Assembly: GCA_900316505.1 (NCBI GenBank)
Contig: ONDH01000008.1
Location: 1 to 64,000, forward strand
Length of the DNA stretch: 64,000 bases
Reading direction: 5' to 3'
Origin: an uncultured Prevotellaceae bacterium
GTDB lineage: Bacteria > Bacteroidota > Bacteroidia > Bacteroidales > Bacteroidaceae
Below, piece after piece: positions 17,463 to 25,821 of the stretch; positions within the stretch are counted from its first letter, which is position 1; every line of letters begins with the position of its first letter. The translations under genes and the position numbers were made by a program. The notes beneath the pieces are model-generated. The model was not told the origin of the DNA. It saw only the letters and a list, made by a program, of their open reading frames with translations, and made no database searches.

Positions 17463-17484
17463 GTAGGGATTGTTCCCTACCTTT
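17463..17484 (-). terminator. Terminator of the lipoprotein gene
   Basis: GGTAGGGA and TCCCTACC form a perfect 8-bp stem with a 4-nt loop, between the lipoprotein stop (17491) and the truncated Cys-rich frame. Confidence 0.6.
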
Positions 17485-17490
17485 TATGTT

Positions 17491-18087
17491 TTACACAGCG
17501 TCCTCGCTGGGGTCAATATTCATTCCTGGATGTAAAGGTTCTGTTTCAAGATTTTCTGCTTTCTTAATGGAATAAGAACCATCTGTTGCCACTTTCAACT
17601 CAAGTGGATACGCCATGTTGTCGGAAGTCTCATCGGGGTCACCCACAGTGATAATGAAATAGAAGGCAGAACGATCTGTGTCGCGTTTCATGAAGTTGTA
17701 GTTGACACCTACCACCGTCGATGTTTTCAAGAAATCAGCAGGAACCTGGTCTCGAAAATTGTTCTTGTAGAATGTCTTGCTGAACACATTGCTGTCATTT
17801 TGCTTGATGTCGATGCGGACACGGCTTTCATGGTATTCCAATCCTTGCGGATTCATAAGCACGGGCAGCGTGTCAACATGCTCGAATGTGCATGTGTATT
17901 TGTACAGTTTCCCATTGATGGAAATAGTGTCATTGATTGTGTAGTCGCGTAGAGAGATGATACCCGTTTGAGGATTGACATCTTCAACAATGCGTTCAGT
18001 GACTGGTGGTTTTTTCTCATTTGTGCAAGCCATTGCCATGAGTGTTAGCAGTGCCATGCTTGCTATTTTCAATGTTCTCATCGACAT
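17491..18087 (-). CDS. Putative lipoprotein (DUF4738-like)
   Basis: About 198 residues from ATG 18087, or two residues shorter from 18081; the longer upstream frame lacks a signal. The N-terminus is a lipoprotein signal with the lipobox LMAMAC. The body is beta-rich without known catalytic motifs (DYTINDTISINGKLYKYTC; RSAFYFIITVGDPDE) and resembles the DUF4738 family of Bacteroidales lipoproteins; this assignment is from memory and tentative. It is divergent from map and ends at a hairpin terminator. Confidence 0.65.
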   Translation of the reverse strand: MSMRTLKIASMALLTLMAMACTNEKKPPVTERIVEDVNPQTGIISLRDYTINDTISINGKLYKYTCTFEHVDTLPVLMNPQGLEYHESRVRIDIKQNDSNVFSKTFYKNNFRDQVPADFLKTSTVVGVNYNFMKRDTDRSAFYFIITVGDPDETSDNMAYPLELKVATDGSYSIKKAENLETEPLHPGMNIDPSEDAV

Positions 18088-18204
18088 ATATGTTTTGGTC
18101 TTTTCTGGCTGCAAAATTCGTAAAAGAAAGTGATTTGAACAAATGAATTATAAAAATAATTTAATAATGTAGTGTTTTTGGTACGATGTGTGGGAAAAAG
18201 TCAG

Positions 18205-18212
18205 TAACTTTG
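18205..18212 (+). promoter_or_regulatory. -7 box of the map operon
   Basis: TAACTTTG, 29 bp before the map start. It would drive the whole eight-gene operon to 26573; no clear -33 box is visible. Confidence 0.5.
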
Positions 18213-18241
18213 CAGTACAAAAAGACTTTTTGTAGAAGGAA

Positions 18242-19105
18242 ATGGGACTGTTGAAGAAAAATCCGAGAAATTGGCATGTGAAGAGCGGACAGCCGCTCAC
18301 AGAGATGGATAAGAAGATTCTGTATTTTCAGAATAAAGGCTGTCTTGTACCTAAACGTGAATTGATTAAGACTCCAGAACAAATTGAAGGTATCCGCAAA
18401 GCTGGAGAGTTGAATACAGCTGTGCTTGACCTCGTGCAAGAAAAGATTCGTGAGGGAATGTCCACGTTGGAGATTGACCAATTGGTGTATGACTTCACCA
18501 CAAAGCATGGCGGCATTCCTGCTCCGCTCAACTATGAGGGATTCCCGAAGAGCTGTTGCACGAGCATCAATGAGGTGGTGTGTCACGGAATTCCTTGTGA
18601 GGAGGATGTGCTGGAAGAAGGCGACATCATCAATGTGGATTGCACGACCATTCTCGATGGTTATTTTGCAGATGCCAGCCGTATGTTCATTATTGGTAGG
18701 ACAACCCCTAAACGTCAGCGTCTTGTACAGATAGCCAAGGAGTGCATGGAGATAGGTGCGGAGGCATGCAAGCCTTACACTTTCGTGGGCGATTCTGCTG
18801 CTGCCATCACAAAGCATGCGCATAAGAACGGTTGTACAGTGGTGCGTGACCTCTGTGGACACGGTGTGGGCAATGCTTTTCATGAAGATCCCGATATGGA
18901 ACATTGGGGCAAGAAGGGCACTGGCATGCTGCTTGTTCCTGGTATGGTGTTTACGATTGAACCCATGATCAATGCGGGCGGTTGGCAGGTGTTTGTTGAC
19001 AGTGATGATGACTGGACGGTCGTGACAGACGACTACAGCGACTCAGCCCAATGGGAGCACACCTACCTGATGACCGAAGAAGGTCTTGAAACACTCACGT
19101 ATTAA
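18242..19105 (+). CDS. map: Methionine aminopeptidase, type I
   Basis: 287 residues. It removes the N-terminal methionine from nascent proteins in the cytoplasm. The five metal ligands are visible in their usual contexts: NVDCTTILDGYFADAS (two Asp), CGHGVG (His), FTIEPM (Glu) and QWEHTYL (Glu). An N-terminal extension of about 40 residues (LLKKNPRNWHVKSGQPLTEM) precedes the catalytic domain, as in some type I enzymes of this phylum. It is the first gene of an operon that continues with tsaD 16 bp downstream. Confidence 0.96.
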   Translation: MGLLKKNPRNWHVKSGQPLTEMDKKILYFQNKGCLVPKRELIKTPEQIEGIRKAGELNTAVLDLVQEKIREGMSTLEIDQLVYDFTTKHGGIPAPLNYEGFPKSCCTSINEVVCHGIPCEEDVLEEGDIINVDCTTILDGYFADASRMFIIGRTTPKRQRLVQIAKECMEIGAEACKPYTFVGDSAAAITKHAHKNGCTVVRDLCGHGVGNAFHEDPDMEHWGKKGTGMLLVPGMVFTIEPMINAGGWQVFVDSDDDWTVVTDDYSDSAQWEHTYLMTEEGLETLTY

Positions 19106-19121
19106 CTCCTAACTCAGAATC

Positions 19122-20147
19122 ATGTATATACTTGCAATAGAGAGTTCGTGCGACGATACGAGTGCAGCCGTGTTGAAAGATGGCATTTTGCTGAGCAATG
19201 TGACTGCCTCGCAAGCCGTTCATGAAGAGTATGGTGGCGTTGTGCCTGAATTAGCAAGCCGTGCCCATCAGCAGAATATCGTGCCAGTAGTGGATGCAGC
19301 CATCAAACGTGCTGGCATCACAAAGGAAGACTTGAATGCAGTGGCGTTCACACGTGGCCCAGGTTTGATGGGAAGTCTTTTGGTGGGTGTGAGCTTTGCC
19401 AAGGGTTTCGCAAGGAGTTTGGGCATTCCGATGATTGACGTCAATCACTTGCAAGGCCATGTATTGGCGCATTTCATCCGTGAGAGTGAGGATGACCATG
19501 ACCAACCGACTTTCCCGTATTTGTGTTTGCTCGTCAGTGGTGGTAACAGCCAGATTGTGAAAGTGAATTCATATAAGGACATGGAGATACTCGGGCAAAC
19601 TATTGATGATGCCGCAGGAGAGGCAATTGATAAATGCTCAAAGGTGATGGGATTGGGATATCCTGGTGGTCCTATCATCGACAAGTTGGCTCGTCAAGGC
19701 AACCCGAATGCGTTTGAGTTCTCGAAACCTGATATAGCAGGTTACGACTATAGCTTCTCAGGCTTGAAGACTTCATTCCTCTATCATCTGAGAGATTGGC
19801 TGAAAGAAGACCCCGATTTCATTGAACATCACAAGGAAGACTTAGCTGCATCGTTGGAGAAGACCATTGTGGACATTTTGATGAAGAAACTGCGTAAGGC
19901 AGTCAAGGATACAGGTATCAAGCAAGTGGCAGTGGCAGGTGGTGTGAGTGCCAACAACGGACTTCGAGAGGCATTCCGTGACCATGCGAGACGCTATCAT
20001 TGGAATATCTTCATTCCGAAGTTCTCCTACACGACAGACAATGCTGCCATGATTGGCATCACGGGCTATTTCAAATATCTCGACAAGGACTTTGCATCCA
20101 TCGATTTGCCTGCCTATGCAAGAGTGACAGATCAGTTACATTCATGA
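19122..20147 (+). CDS. tsaD: tRNA threonylcarbamoyladenosine transferase TsaD
   Basis: 341 residues, the normal length for TsaD/Kae1. It starts with ILAIESSCDDTSAAVL. The metal-binding motif is present as HLQGH, with LVSGGNSQIV and VAVAGGVSANNGLR forming the nucleotide fold. With TsaB, TsaC and TsaE (not in this window) it makes the t6A modification at position 37 of ANN-decoding tRNAs. The stop overlaps the start of rsmE in an ATGA, indicating translational coupling. Confidence 0.97.
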   Translation: MYILAIESSCDDTSAAVLKDGILLSNVTASQAVHEEYGGVVPELASRAHQQNIVPVVDAAIKRAGITKEDLNAVAFTRGPGLMGSLLVGVSFAKGFARSLGIPMIDVNHLQGHVLAHFIRESEDDHDQPTFPYLCLLVSGGNSQIVKVNSYKDMEILGQTIDDAAGEAIDKCSKVMGLGYPGGPIIDKLARQGNPNAFEFSKPDIAGYDYSFSGLKTSFLYHLRDWLKEDPDFIEHHKEDLAASLEKTIVDILMKKLRKAVKDTGIKQVAVAGGVSANNGLREAFRDHARRYHWNIFIPKFSYTTDNAAMIGITGYFKYLDKDFASIDLPAYARVTDQLHS

Positions 20148-20887
20148 AAGAGGTTCGTTTCTTCTATGTTCCCAACGCATCCAGCGTGAATGAACTTCCC
20201 GAGGAGGAGGCTCAGCATGCAGTGCGTGTGCTTCGTATGGAGATGGGAGATGAGATGATGCTGATGGATGGTGAAGGGATATTCTATCGTGCCATCGTGA
20301 CAGAAGCGACAAAGAAGCGCTGCCTTTACCGCATAGAAGAAACCCTGCCACAGGAAAGGCAATGGCAGCCCCATCTGCATTTAGCGATGGCACCCACGAA
20401 GAACATGGACAGAACGGAATGGTTTGCGGAGAAGGCGACGGAGATTGGCTTTGACGAGTTGACATTCTTGAGATGCCGATGGTCGGAAAGGACTGTCATC
20501 AAGACGGAACGAGTGGAGAAGATTCTTGTGTCAGCGATGAAGCAGAGTCATAAGGCATGGAAGCCCATTTTGAATGAGATGGTGGATTTCAAAGCTTTTC
20601 TCCAAGAAATAAAGGAACGGGAGAACAGGAATGGAAAGGTGATGCAGAAGTTCATCTGTCATTGTTATGAAGAAGAGGGCTTGGGTGAGAAAGTGGCATT
20701 GAAAGATGCGCTGAAGAGTGGCGAAGACGTGTTGGTGATGGTAGGTCCTGAAGGCGATTTTTCCATCGATGAGGTGAAGATGGCAGAGGCGAATGGGTTT
20801 CAGAGTGTCTCTTTAGGTAAAAGTCGCTTGCGCACAGAAACTGCCGCATTGGTGGCTGTACACTTGATGAATTTAATCAATCAATAA
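20144..20887 (+). CDS. rsmE: 16S rRNA m3U1498 methyltransferase RsmE
   Basis: 247 residues from ATG 20144 (MKEVRFFYVPNA); a longer frame upstream is only read-through of the overlapping tsaD region. An N-terminal PUA-like domain precedes a SPOUT methyltransferase domain with the trefoil-knot motifs MVGPEGDFS and LGKSRLRTETAAL, which bind S-adenosylmethionine. It methylates U1498 (E. coli numbering) of 16S rRNA. Coupling to tsaD groups two translation-fidelity enzymes behind map. Confidence 0.95.
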   Translation: MKEVRFFYVPNASSVNELPEEEAQHAVRVLRMEMGDEMMLMDGEGIFYRAIVTEATKKRCLYRIEETLPQERQWQPHLHLAMAPTKNMDRTEWFAEKATEIGFDELTFLRCRWSERTVIKTERVEKILVSAMKQSHKAWKPILNEMVDFKAFLQEIKERENRNGKVMQKFICHCYEEEGLGEKVALKDALKSGEDVLVMVGPEGDFSIDEVKMAEANGFQSVSLGKSRLRTETAALVAVHLMNLINQ

Positions 20888-20890
20888 AAT

Positions 20891-22372
20891 ATGAAAAAGA
20901 TTCAATTCCTGTCGTTGATGGCTGTGGTCATCATGGCATTGTGCTCTTGCACGAACACCGACTATCAGAAAGCGATTCCAGCCAATGCAACGCTGGTGGT
21001 GAAGGCTGACATGAAGTCTATCTCCGAGAAGGCAGACTTCAAGAATTCTAAATGGAAGACAATGCTCGATGCCTCTCTTATCGCTGTGGTGAAAGGCAAG
21101 GACATGAAGAATGTGAAGGAATATATTGATGACCCCATGAAGACGGGCATCGACTTCAGCATGCCGCTCTATGTGTTCATGGTGGGTGAAGAAACGGCGG
21201 GTATGACGATGAAGGTGAACGATGAGGGTGATGTGAAGGATTTTCTTCTTCTCCTCCAGAAACAAGGTTTGGCATCGAAACCTGTCGAAAAGGATGGGCT
21301 GATGTGTGGCTCATTGGTTGACGATATTTCTTATGCCTACGACAGCAAATCCTTCCTGCTTTTGGCTTCGTTGAAGGGCAAAGGCACTTCTGCCACTAAC
21401 CGTATGGCGCATGAACTCATGTCCCTCAAGGAAGATGACAGTTTTGCCAGCACTGAAGCATTCTCGCGCATGAACGATGAGGATGATGATGTGGTTACTT
21501 ATACGAGCGGAAAGTGGGGTGAGGAAATCCTTGCTTATGTGTTGGAAGCATTTATGCCAGCTGAAATCGACATGAAAGATTTGGATGCCATCATGTGTCT
21601 GAACTTCGAGAATGGTCAGGCTTCGTTCAAGGCAAAAGCATGGGGTAAGACAGACAAGGCGAAGGCGCTGTTGGATGAGGCTGACAAGAACTTTGGCACG
21701 ATAGATGGAAAGTACATTGAACGTGTGTCTGCCAATACGTTAGTGTGGATGGGAGCGAATGTGAAAGGTGAATGGGCATTGGGTAAACTGAAGGAAAACA
21801 AGTCCATCAAGGAGATGCTTTTCATGCTGGAACGTGCTGTTGACATTGAGCAGATGCTCAGAGCTGTGGATGGTGATGTGGCTTTGGAGTTGCAATCAGA
21901 GGATGGCGATTTGGAGAATCTGCCTGAATATGTGATGTATGCAGAGTTGAAGAATTCCGATTTCCTGAAGGATGTGGATGATTGGAAGGCAAGCATGAAG
22001 GAGTACGGCATCTCGATGAACAGCCGTGGTGACAATCAATATGCCCTCACGATGGACGGCGATTCTTATCTGTGGGGCGTGCAGAGCGATGACCTTTTCC
22101 TCTCTTCCGAAAATGCCGTTCGTGGTGGGAAGGGTGGTATCCATTCGTTGGCGGCTCATAAGGATGACATCAAGAAAAACAAGTTTTATATTTACGTGGA
22201 CATCGAGAAGATTCCGTTAGTTGATTTTGCCAAGCAGTCAGGTATGTCGTTCTTGGTGGAACCACTTGGCGAATTGCAGTCAGTCGTGGTTAAATCCTCT
22301 TCAATTGACGAGGTGACCTTGACCATCGAGCTAAAAGATAAAGGCGAGAACTTCTTGAAACAATTGCTTTAA
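20891..22372 (+). CDS. DUF4836-family lipoprotein
   Basis: 493 residues with a lipoprotein signal (lipobox MALCSC, Cys19) and a long, acidic, repeated alpha/beta body typical of the DUF4836 family of Bacteroidales (YQKAIPANATLVVKADMKS at the start). No catalytic motif is evident. It starts 3 bp after rsmE and its stop TAA overlaps the ATG of the ABC ATPase gene, so it is translated with the transporter. This suggests an envelope partner or substrate-handling protein for that ABC system; the function is unknown. Confidence 0.85.
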   Translation: MKKIQFLSLMAVVIMALCSCTNTDYQKAIPANATLVVKADMKSISEKADFKNSKWKTMLDASLIAVVKGKDMKNVKEYIDDPMKTGIDFSMPLYVFMVGEETAGMTMKVNDEGDVKDFLLLLQKQGLASKPVEKDGLMCGSLVDDISYAYDSKSFLLLASLKGKGTSATNRMAHELMSLKEDDSFASTEAFSRMNDEDDDVVTYTSGKWGEEILAYVLEAFMPAEIDMKDLDAIMCLNFENGQASFKAKAWGKTDKAKALLDEADKNFGTIDGKYIERVSANTLVWMGANVKGEWALGKLKENKSIKEMLFMLERAVDIEQMLRAVDGDVALELQSEDGDLENLPEYVMYAELKNSDFLKDVDDWKASMKEYGISMNSRGDNQYALTMDGDSYLWGVQSDDLFLSSENAVRGGKGGIHSLAAHKDDIKKNKFYIYVDIEKIPLVDFAKQSGMSFLVEPLGELQSVVVKSSSIDEVTLTIELKDKGENFLKQLL

Positions 22373-23016
22373 TGAACAGAATTCAACTGGTTGATACATT
22401 GCCAAATGTATTTCAGAATCGTACCGACTTGGTGAGTGACATTTGGCAAAAGGAAGTGACTTTTGAGAAGGGGCGCATCTACTTGGTGGAAGCTAATTCA
22501 GGCACAGGAAAATCATCCTTGTGCAGCTACATCTATGGCTACCGTCACGATTATCAGGGCAAGATACTTTTTGATGGTGAGGACATCCGCAAATATGCTG
22601 TGGCACGTTGGACGGAAATCCGCCAAAAGCACTTCGCTTTGTTGTGGCAGGAGCTTCGTATGTTTCCCGAACTCACAGCATGGGAGAATGTGGACATTAA
22701 GAACAAGTTGACAGGCTATCAGACGAAAGAGCAGATTCTGGCATGGTTCGAGATGTTGGGCATCACCGACAAACTCAATGCCAAGATGGGACGTATGTCT
22801 TTTGGACAGCAGCAACGCGTAGCACTGATTCGTGCCCTTTGCCAGCCCTTCGATTTCCTGTTTGTTGATGAACCCATCAGTCACCTTGACGACACCAACG
22901 CTGCCATCATGGGAGACATCATGACCACCGAGGCAAAGAAGCAGGGTGCTGGCATCATCACAACCAGCATCGGCAAGCACATCGAATTGCCTTACGACCA
23001 AGTGTTTAACCTCTAA
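22372..23016 (+). CDS. ABC transporter ATP-binding protein (LolD/FtsE-like)
   Basis: 214 residues with Walker A (EANSGTGKSSL), a Q-loop (LLWQELRMFPELTAWENV), signature MSFGQQQRVALIRAL and Walker B FLFVDEPISHLDD. It would power the permease encoded 3 bp downstream. One oddity: the switch region reads IITTSIGKHIELPY, so the histidine expected right after the T of a THD-type H-loop is serine. Hydrolysis might be slow, or His-210-like residues nearby might substitute. The nearest analogues are the LolD, FtsE and MacB ATPases. Confidence 0.9.
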   Translation: MNRIQLVDTLPNVFQNRTDLVSDIWQKEVTFEKGRIYLVEANSGTGKSSLCSYIYGYRHDYQGKILFDGEDIRKYAVARWTEIRQKHFALLWQELRMFPELTAWENVDIKNKLTGYQTKEQILAWFEMLGITDKLNAKMGRMSFGQQQRVALIRALCQPFDFLFVDEPISHLDDTNAAIMGDIMTTEAKKQGAGIITTSIGKHIELPYDQVFNL

Positions 23017-23019
23017 ACC

Positions 23020-24228
23020 GTGAAGAAGATGAAATTAGTTTGGAAACTTTTACGTCAACACATCAGCATTCCGCAGTTTGTCGGCTTCTTCTTCGCCAAT
23101 TTGGTGGGTGTGGTCATCATCCTGTTGGGTGTGCAGTTCTATAACGATTATCAGGCACTTGACAATGAAGACAGCTTCATGAAGGCTGACTATCTTATTG
23201 TCAACAAGAAAATAGGTGCGCTCTCTGGTTTGACAGGAGGGCAGAGTTCATTCACTTCCGATGACATTGACGAGTTGAAGGCAGAGCCTTTCGTGGAGCG
23301 TCTTGGAGCCTTCACCCCCAGTTCCTTCAATGTGAAGGCACGTTTCGACGTGGAGGGCTTTGTGAGCTTTTCCACCGAGATGTTCTTCGAGAGTGTTCCT
23401 GATGATTTCGTCGATGTGGAGAGTGAGGCGTGGCATTACGAAGAAGGAAGCACGGACATTCCTATCATTCTGCCAAAGAACTACCTTGACCTCTACAATT
23501 TCGGCTATGCGCAAGGTAAGGGACTTCCCAAGCTCAGCGAAGGCATTTTGGGTGCCATGAAGCTCAACATTCAGATTGGTGGTGAAGGTCAGCAGGATGA
23601 GTTTGACGGCAGAATTGTTGGTTTCTCCTCACGCTTGAACACGATTCTGGTGCCAGAGTCATTCATGCGGTGGGCGAACGAGAAGTATGCCAATGCAGAA
23701 GCAGTGAAAGAACCCACACGTTTGATTGTGGAGGTGAACAATCCCGCCGACGACCGCATCACCAGCTATCTGCAAGACCATGATTACGAGACAGACGAAG
23801 ACAAGCTCGATGCCTCCAAGACCACCTTCATCTTGCGAGTCATCGTCAGCATTGTCATGGTGGTGGGTGTTGTCATCAGTATCCTCTCCATCTACATCCT
23901 GATGCTCAGCGTCTTTCTCTTGGTGCAGAAGAACAGCACGAAACTCGAAAATCTTCTACTGATTGGTTATTCTCCAGCAAAGGTGTCCTTCCCTTATCAG
24001 GCACTCACCGTTGGGTTGAACGTGCTTGTGCTCATTCTTGCCGTCATCATCATGTGTGTGGTCAGAAACTACTATCTTGACATGTTCCAAAACTTCTTCC
24101 CCGACCTTGAAGTGCCAGGCATCACACAAGCACTCCTCGTTGGTGTTTGCTTGCTGGTCATTGTCAGCATTTTCAACATCGTTGCTGTCTATGGAAAGGT
24201 GATGAGCATTTGGAAAAGAAAAGAATAA
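23020..24228 (+). CDS. FtsX/LolC-like ABC transporter permease
   Basis: About 402 residues with four membrane spans: one N-terminal (about 18-40), a periplasmic domain (about 45-265), then three spans (about 268-300, 325-350, 365-395), the MacB/FtsX topology. GTG 23020 is used as start; ATG 23029 three codons later is equally possible. With the ATPase upstream it makes a type VII-like mechanotransmission transporter that would act on envelope substrates such as lipoproteins, not import small solutes. The conserved lipoprotein upstream could be its partner. Confidence 0.82.
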   Translation: MKKMKLVWKLLRQHISIPQFVGFFFANLVGVVIILLGVQFYNDYQALDNEDSFMKADYLIVNKKIGALSGLTGGQSSFTSDDIDELKAEPFVERLGAFTPSSFNVKARFDVEGFVSFSTEMFFESVPDDFVDVESEAWHYEEGSTDIPIILPKNYLDLYNFGYAQGKGLPKLSEGILGAMKLNIQIGGEGQQDEFDGRIVGFSSRLNTILVPESFMRWANEKYANAEAVKEPTRLIVEVNNPADDRITSYLQDHDYETDEDKLDASKTTFILRVIVSIVMVVGVVISILSIYILMLSVFLLVQKNSTKLENLLLIGYSPAKVSFPYQALTVGLNVLVLILAVIIMCVVRNYYLDMFQNFFPDLEVPGITQALLVGVCLLVIVSIFNIVAVYGKVMSIWKRKE

Positions 24229-24231
24229 GGT

Positions 24232-25821
24232 ATGGAAAGAATAGCTCAATTATATAAGGAATTGACAGGTCGTGAGCCTCAACGCATCACCCCTTTGGCT
24301 GGTGCAGGCAGCAATCGTCAATACTTCCGTGTGGAGGGCGAAGGTGAGAGTCTCATCGCTGTCATCGGCACGAATCAGGAAGAAAACGAAGCGTTCATCG
24401 ATTTGTCAAAGCGTTTCAAACAAGGCAACTTGCCCGTTCCTGCCGTGTTGGCGGTATCAGATGACCACATGGTCTATCTGCAGGAAGATTGTGGCGACCT
24501 CTCACTCTCAGCCTTCATGGCTCAGCATCGTCAGGAGGATGGCACATTGGATGAGGTTGCCCTTGATGCGCTGAAGGCAACCATCCGCGAATTGCCCCGT
24601 TTTCAGTTCCTGCCCATTGTCAGCCAAACGGCATCAGAGTTCTTTACGCATTGCTTCCCTCAGCAAGAGATGGACAGGACAAGCGTGATGTTCGACCTCA
24701 ACTACTTCAAATACTGTTTCCTCAAACTCAAGGGTGTCGAGTTCAACGAGTTCAAACTGCAACAAGATTTCGAACAGTTGGCAGACGATTTGCTGATGGA
24801 GCAGGCAGACACCTTCCTCTATCGTGATTTCCAATCGCGCAACATCATGCTGAAGGATGGCAAACCTTACTTCATCGATTTTCAAGGTGGTCGTCGAGGA
24901 CCCATCTACTACGATGTGGCTTCCTTCCTCTGGCAGTCATCTGCCAAATTCTCCGATGATGTTCGCAACCTCCTCATCGAAGACTACCTCCAAGCCCTCC
25001 AATCCCAATTGTCAACTGTCAATTGTCAACTGTCAACTGTCAACTGTCAACTGTCAACTTTCCGCCCCCGTCTCCACCTCTTTGTGCTCTTCCGCATCTT
25101 GCAGGTGTTAGGTGCATACGGCTATCGTGGTTTATGGGAAAAGAAAGCCTATTTCACCAACAGTATTCCGCTTGCCATCACCAACTTGCAGAAAGAGGTT
25201 TCTTTAGGCACTTGCAATCCTTATCCTTATCTCAAAGAGGTGGCAGAATCACTCATTGTCCTCAATGAGAACGAAGAAAAGAGTAGGGCAGAAGAAGATG
25301 CTAAGAAAGCCAAAGTCGCTGCCTATCTCCAAAACGATACCACTTACCTTCTATCGGCTAACACGTCGCATGGTCTCCCCATAGAGGGGGAGATGTCCAA
25401 AGGACAGAGGGGGTATTCTCTTGTAGTCAACGTCTATTCCTTCTCTTTCAAAAAAGGAATCCCTGCTGACGAAAGCGGCAACGGAGGTGGGTATGTGTTC
25501 GACTGTCGCAGCACTCACAATCCTGGACGTTACGAAGAATATAAACCCCTCACAGGACTTGACCAGCCCGTCATCGACTTCCTCGAAGCGGATGGAGAAA
25601 TCCTCACCTTCCTCGAAAGCATCTATCGCCTTGTCGATTTCCATGTCGCACGTTTCCAAGAACGCGGCTTCACCCATCTGCAAATCTCCTTCGGATGCAC
25701 GGGTGGTCGTCACCGTTCTGTTTACTGTGCCCAACATGTGGCAGAACATATTCACGAGAAGTTCGGTGTAGAGGTGCACATCTGTCACCGTGAACAAAAC
25801 ATCACAGAAGTATTGAAATGA
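24232..25821 (+). CDS. AmgK-like amino-sugar kinase fused to a RapZ C-terminal domain
   Basis: 529 residues in two parts. Residues about 1-340 are an aminoglycoside-phosphotransferase/choline-kinase fold: GAGSNRQYFRV is the nucleotide loop, LYRDFQSRNIM the catalytic loop and YFIDFQGGRRG the metal site. This resembles AmgK, which phosphorylates N-acetylmuramate/GlcNAc at the anomeric carbon. Residues about 390-529 are the RapZ C-terminal domain (DCRSTHNPGRYEEYKPLTG; SFGCTGGRHRSVYCAQHV); in enteric RapZ this half binds glucosamine-6-phosphate. The RapZ N-terminal P-loop domain is absent. Two repeat insertions interrupt the coding sequence: heptamers at 25006-25061 (residues 259-277) and a small dispersed repeat at 25374-25416 in the linker. 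The stop overlaps the MurU-like start (ATGA). Kinase specificity is inferred from context. Confidence 0.82.
   Translation: MERIAQLYKELTGREPQRITPLAGAGSNRQYFRVEGEGESLIAVIGTNQEENEAFIDLSKRFKQGNLPVPAVLAVSDDHMVYLQEDCGDLSLSAFMAQHRQEDGTLDEVALDALKATIRELPRFQFLPIVSQTASEFFTHCFPQQEMDRTSVMFDLNYFKYCFLKLKGVEFNEFKLQQDFEQLADDLLMEQADTFLYRDFQSRNIMLKDGKPYFIDFQGGRRGPIYYDVASFLWQSSAKFSDDVRNLLIEDYLQALQSQLSTVNCQLSTVNCQLSTFRPRLHLFVLFRILQVLGAYGYRGLWEKKAYFTNSIPLAITNLQKEVSLGTCNPYPYLKEVAESLIVLNENEEKSRAEEDAKKAKVAAYLQNDTTYLLSANTSHGLPIEGEMSKGQRGYSLVVNVYSFSFKKGIPADESGNGGGYVFDCRSTHNPGRYEEYKPLTGLDQPVIDFLEADGEILTFLESIYRLVDFHVARFQERGFTHLQISFGCTGGRHRSVYCAQHVAEHIHEKFGVEVHICHREQNITEVLK
25006..25061 (+). repeat. CAACTGT heptamer array inside the AmgK-RapZ gene
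   Basis: Eight contiguous 7-bp units (CAATTGT and CAACTGT, ending CAACTTT). Read in frame they encode the period-7 peptide QLSTVNC. The 56-bp length is not a multiple of three, and one unit more or less would shift the frame before the RapZ domain. Confidence 0.92.
25374..25416 (+). repeat. Small dispersed-repeat-like insertion in the kinase-RapZ linker
   Basis: CTCCCC-atagag-GGGGGAG forms a hairpin followed by ATGTCCAAAGGACAGAGGGGG. This is like short intergenic repeats I recall in Bacteroidota genomes. Here it is in frame and codes GLPIEGEMSKGQRG between the two domains. Only one copy lies in this window. Confidence 0.5.

Noticed and set aside
17339..17575. 78-residue plus-strand open frame
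   Set aside because: It is antisense to the FeoB-associated relic and its neighbouring terminator; the minus-strand reading explains the sequence far better.
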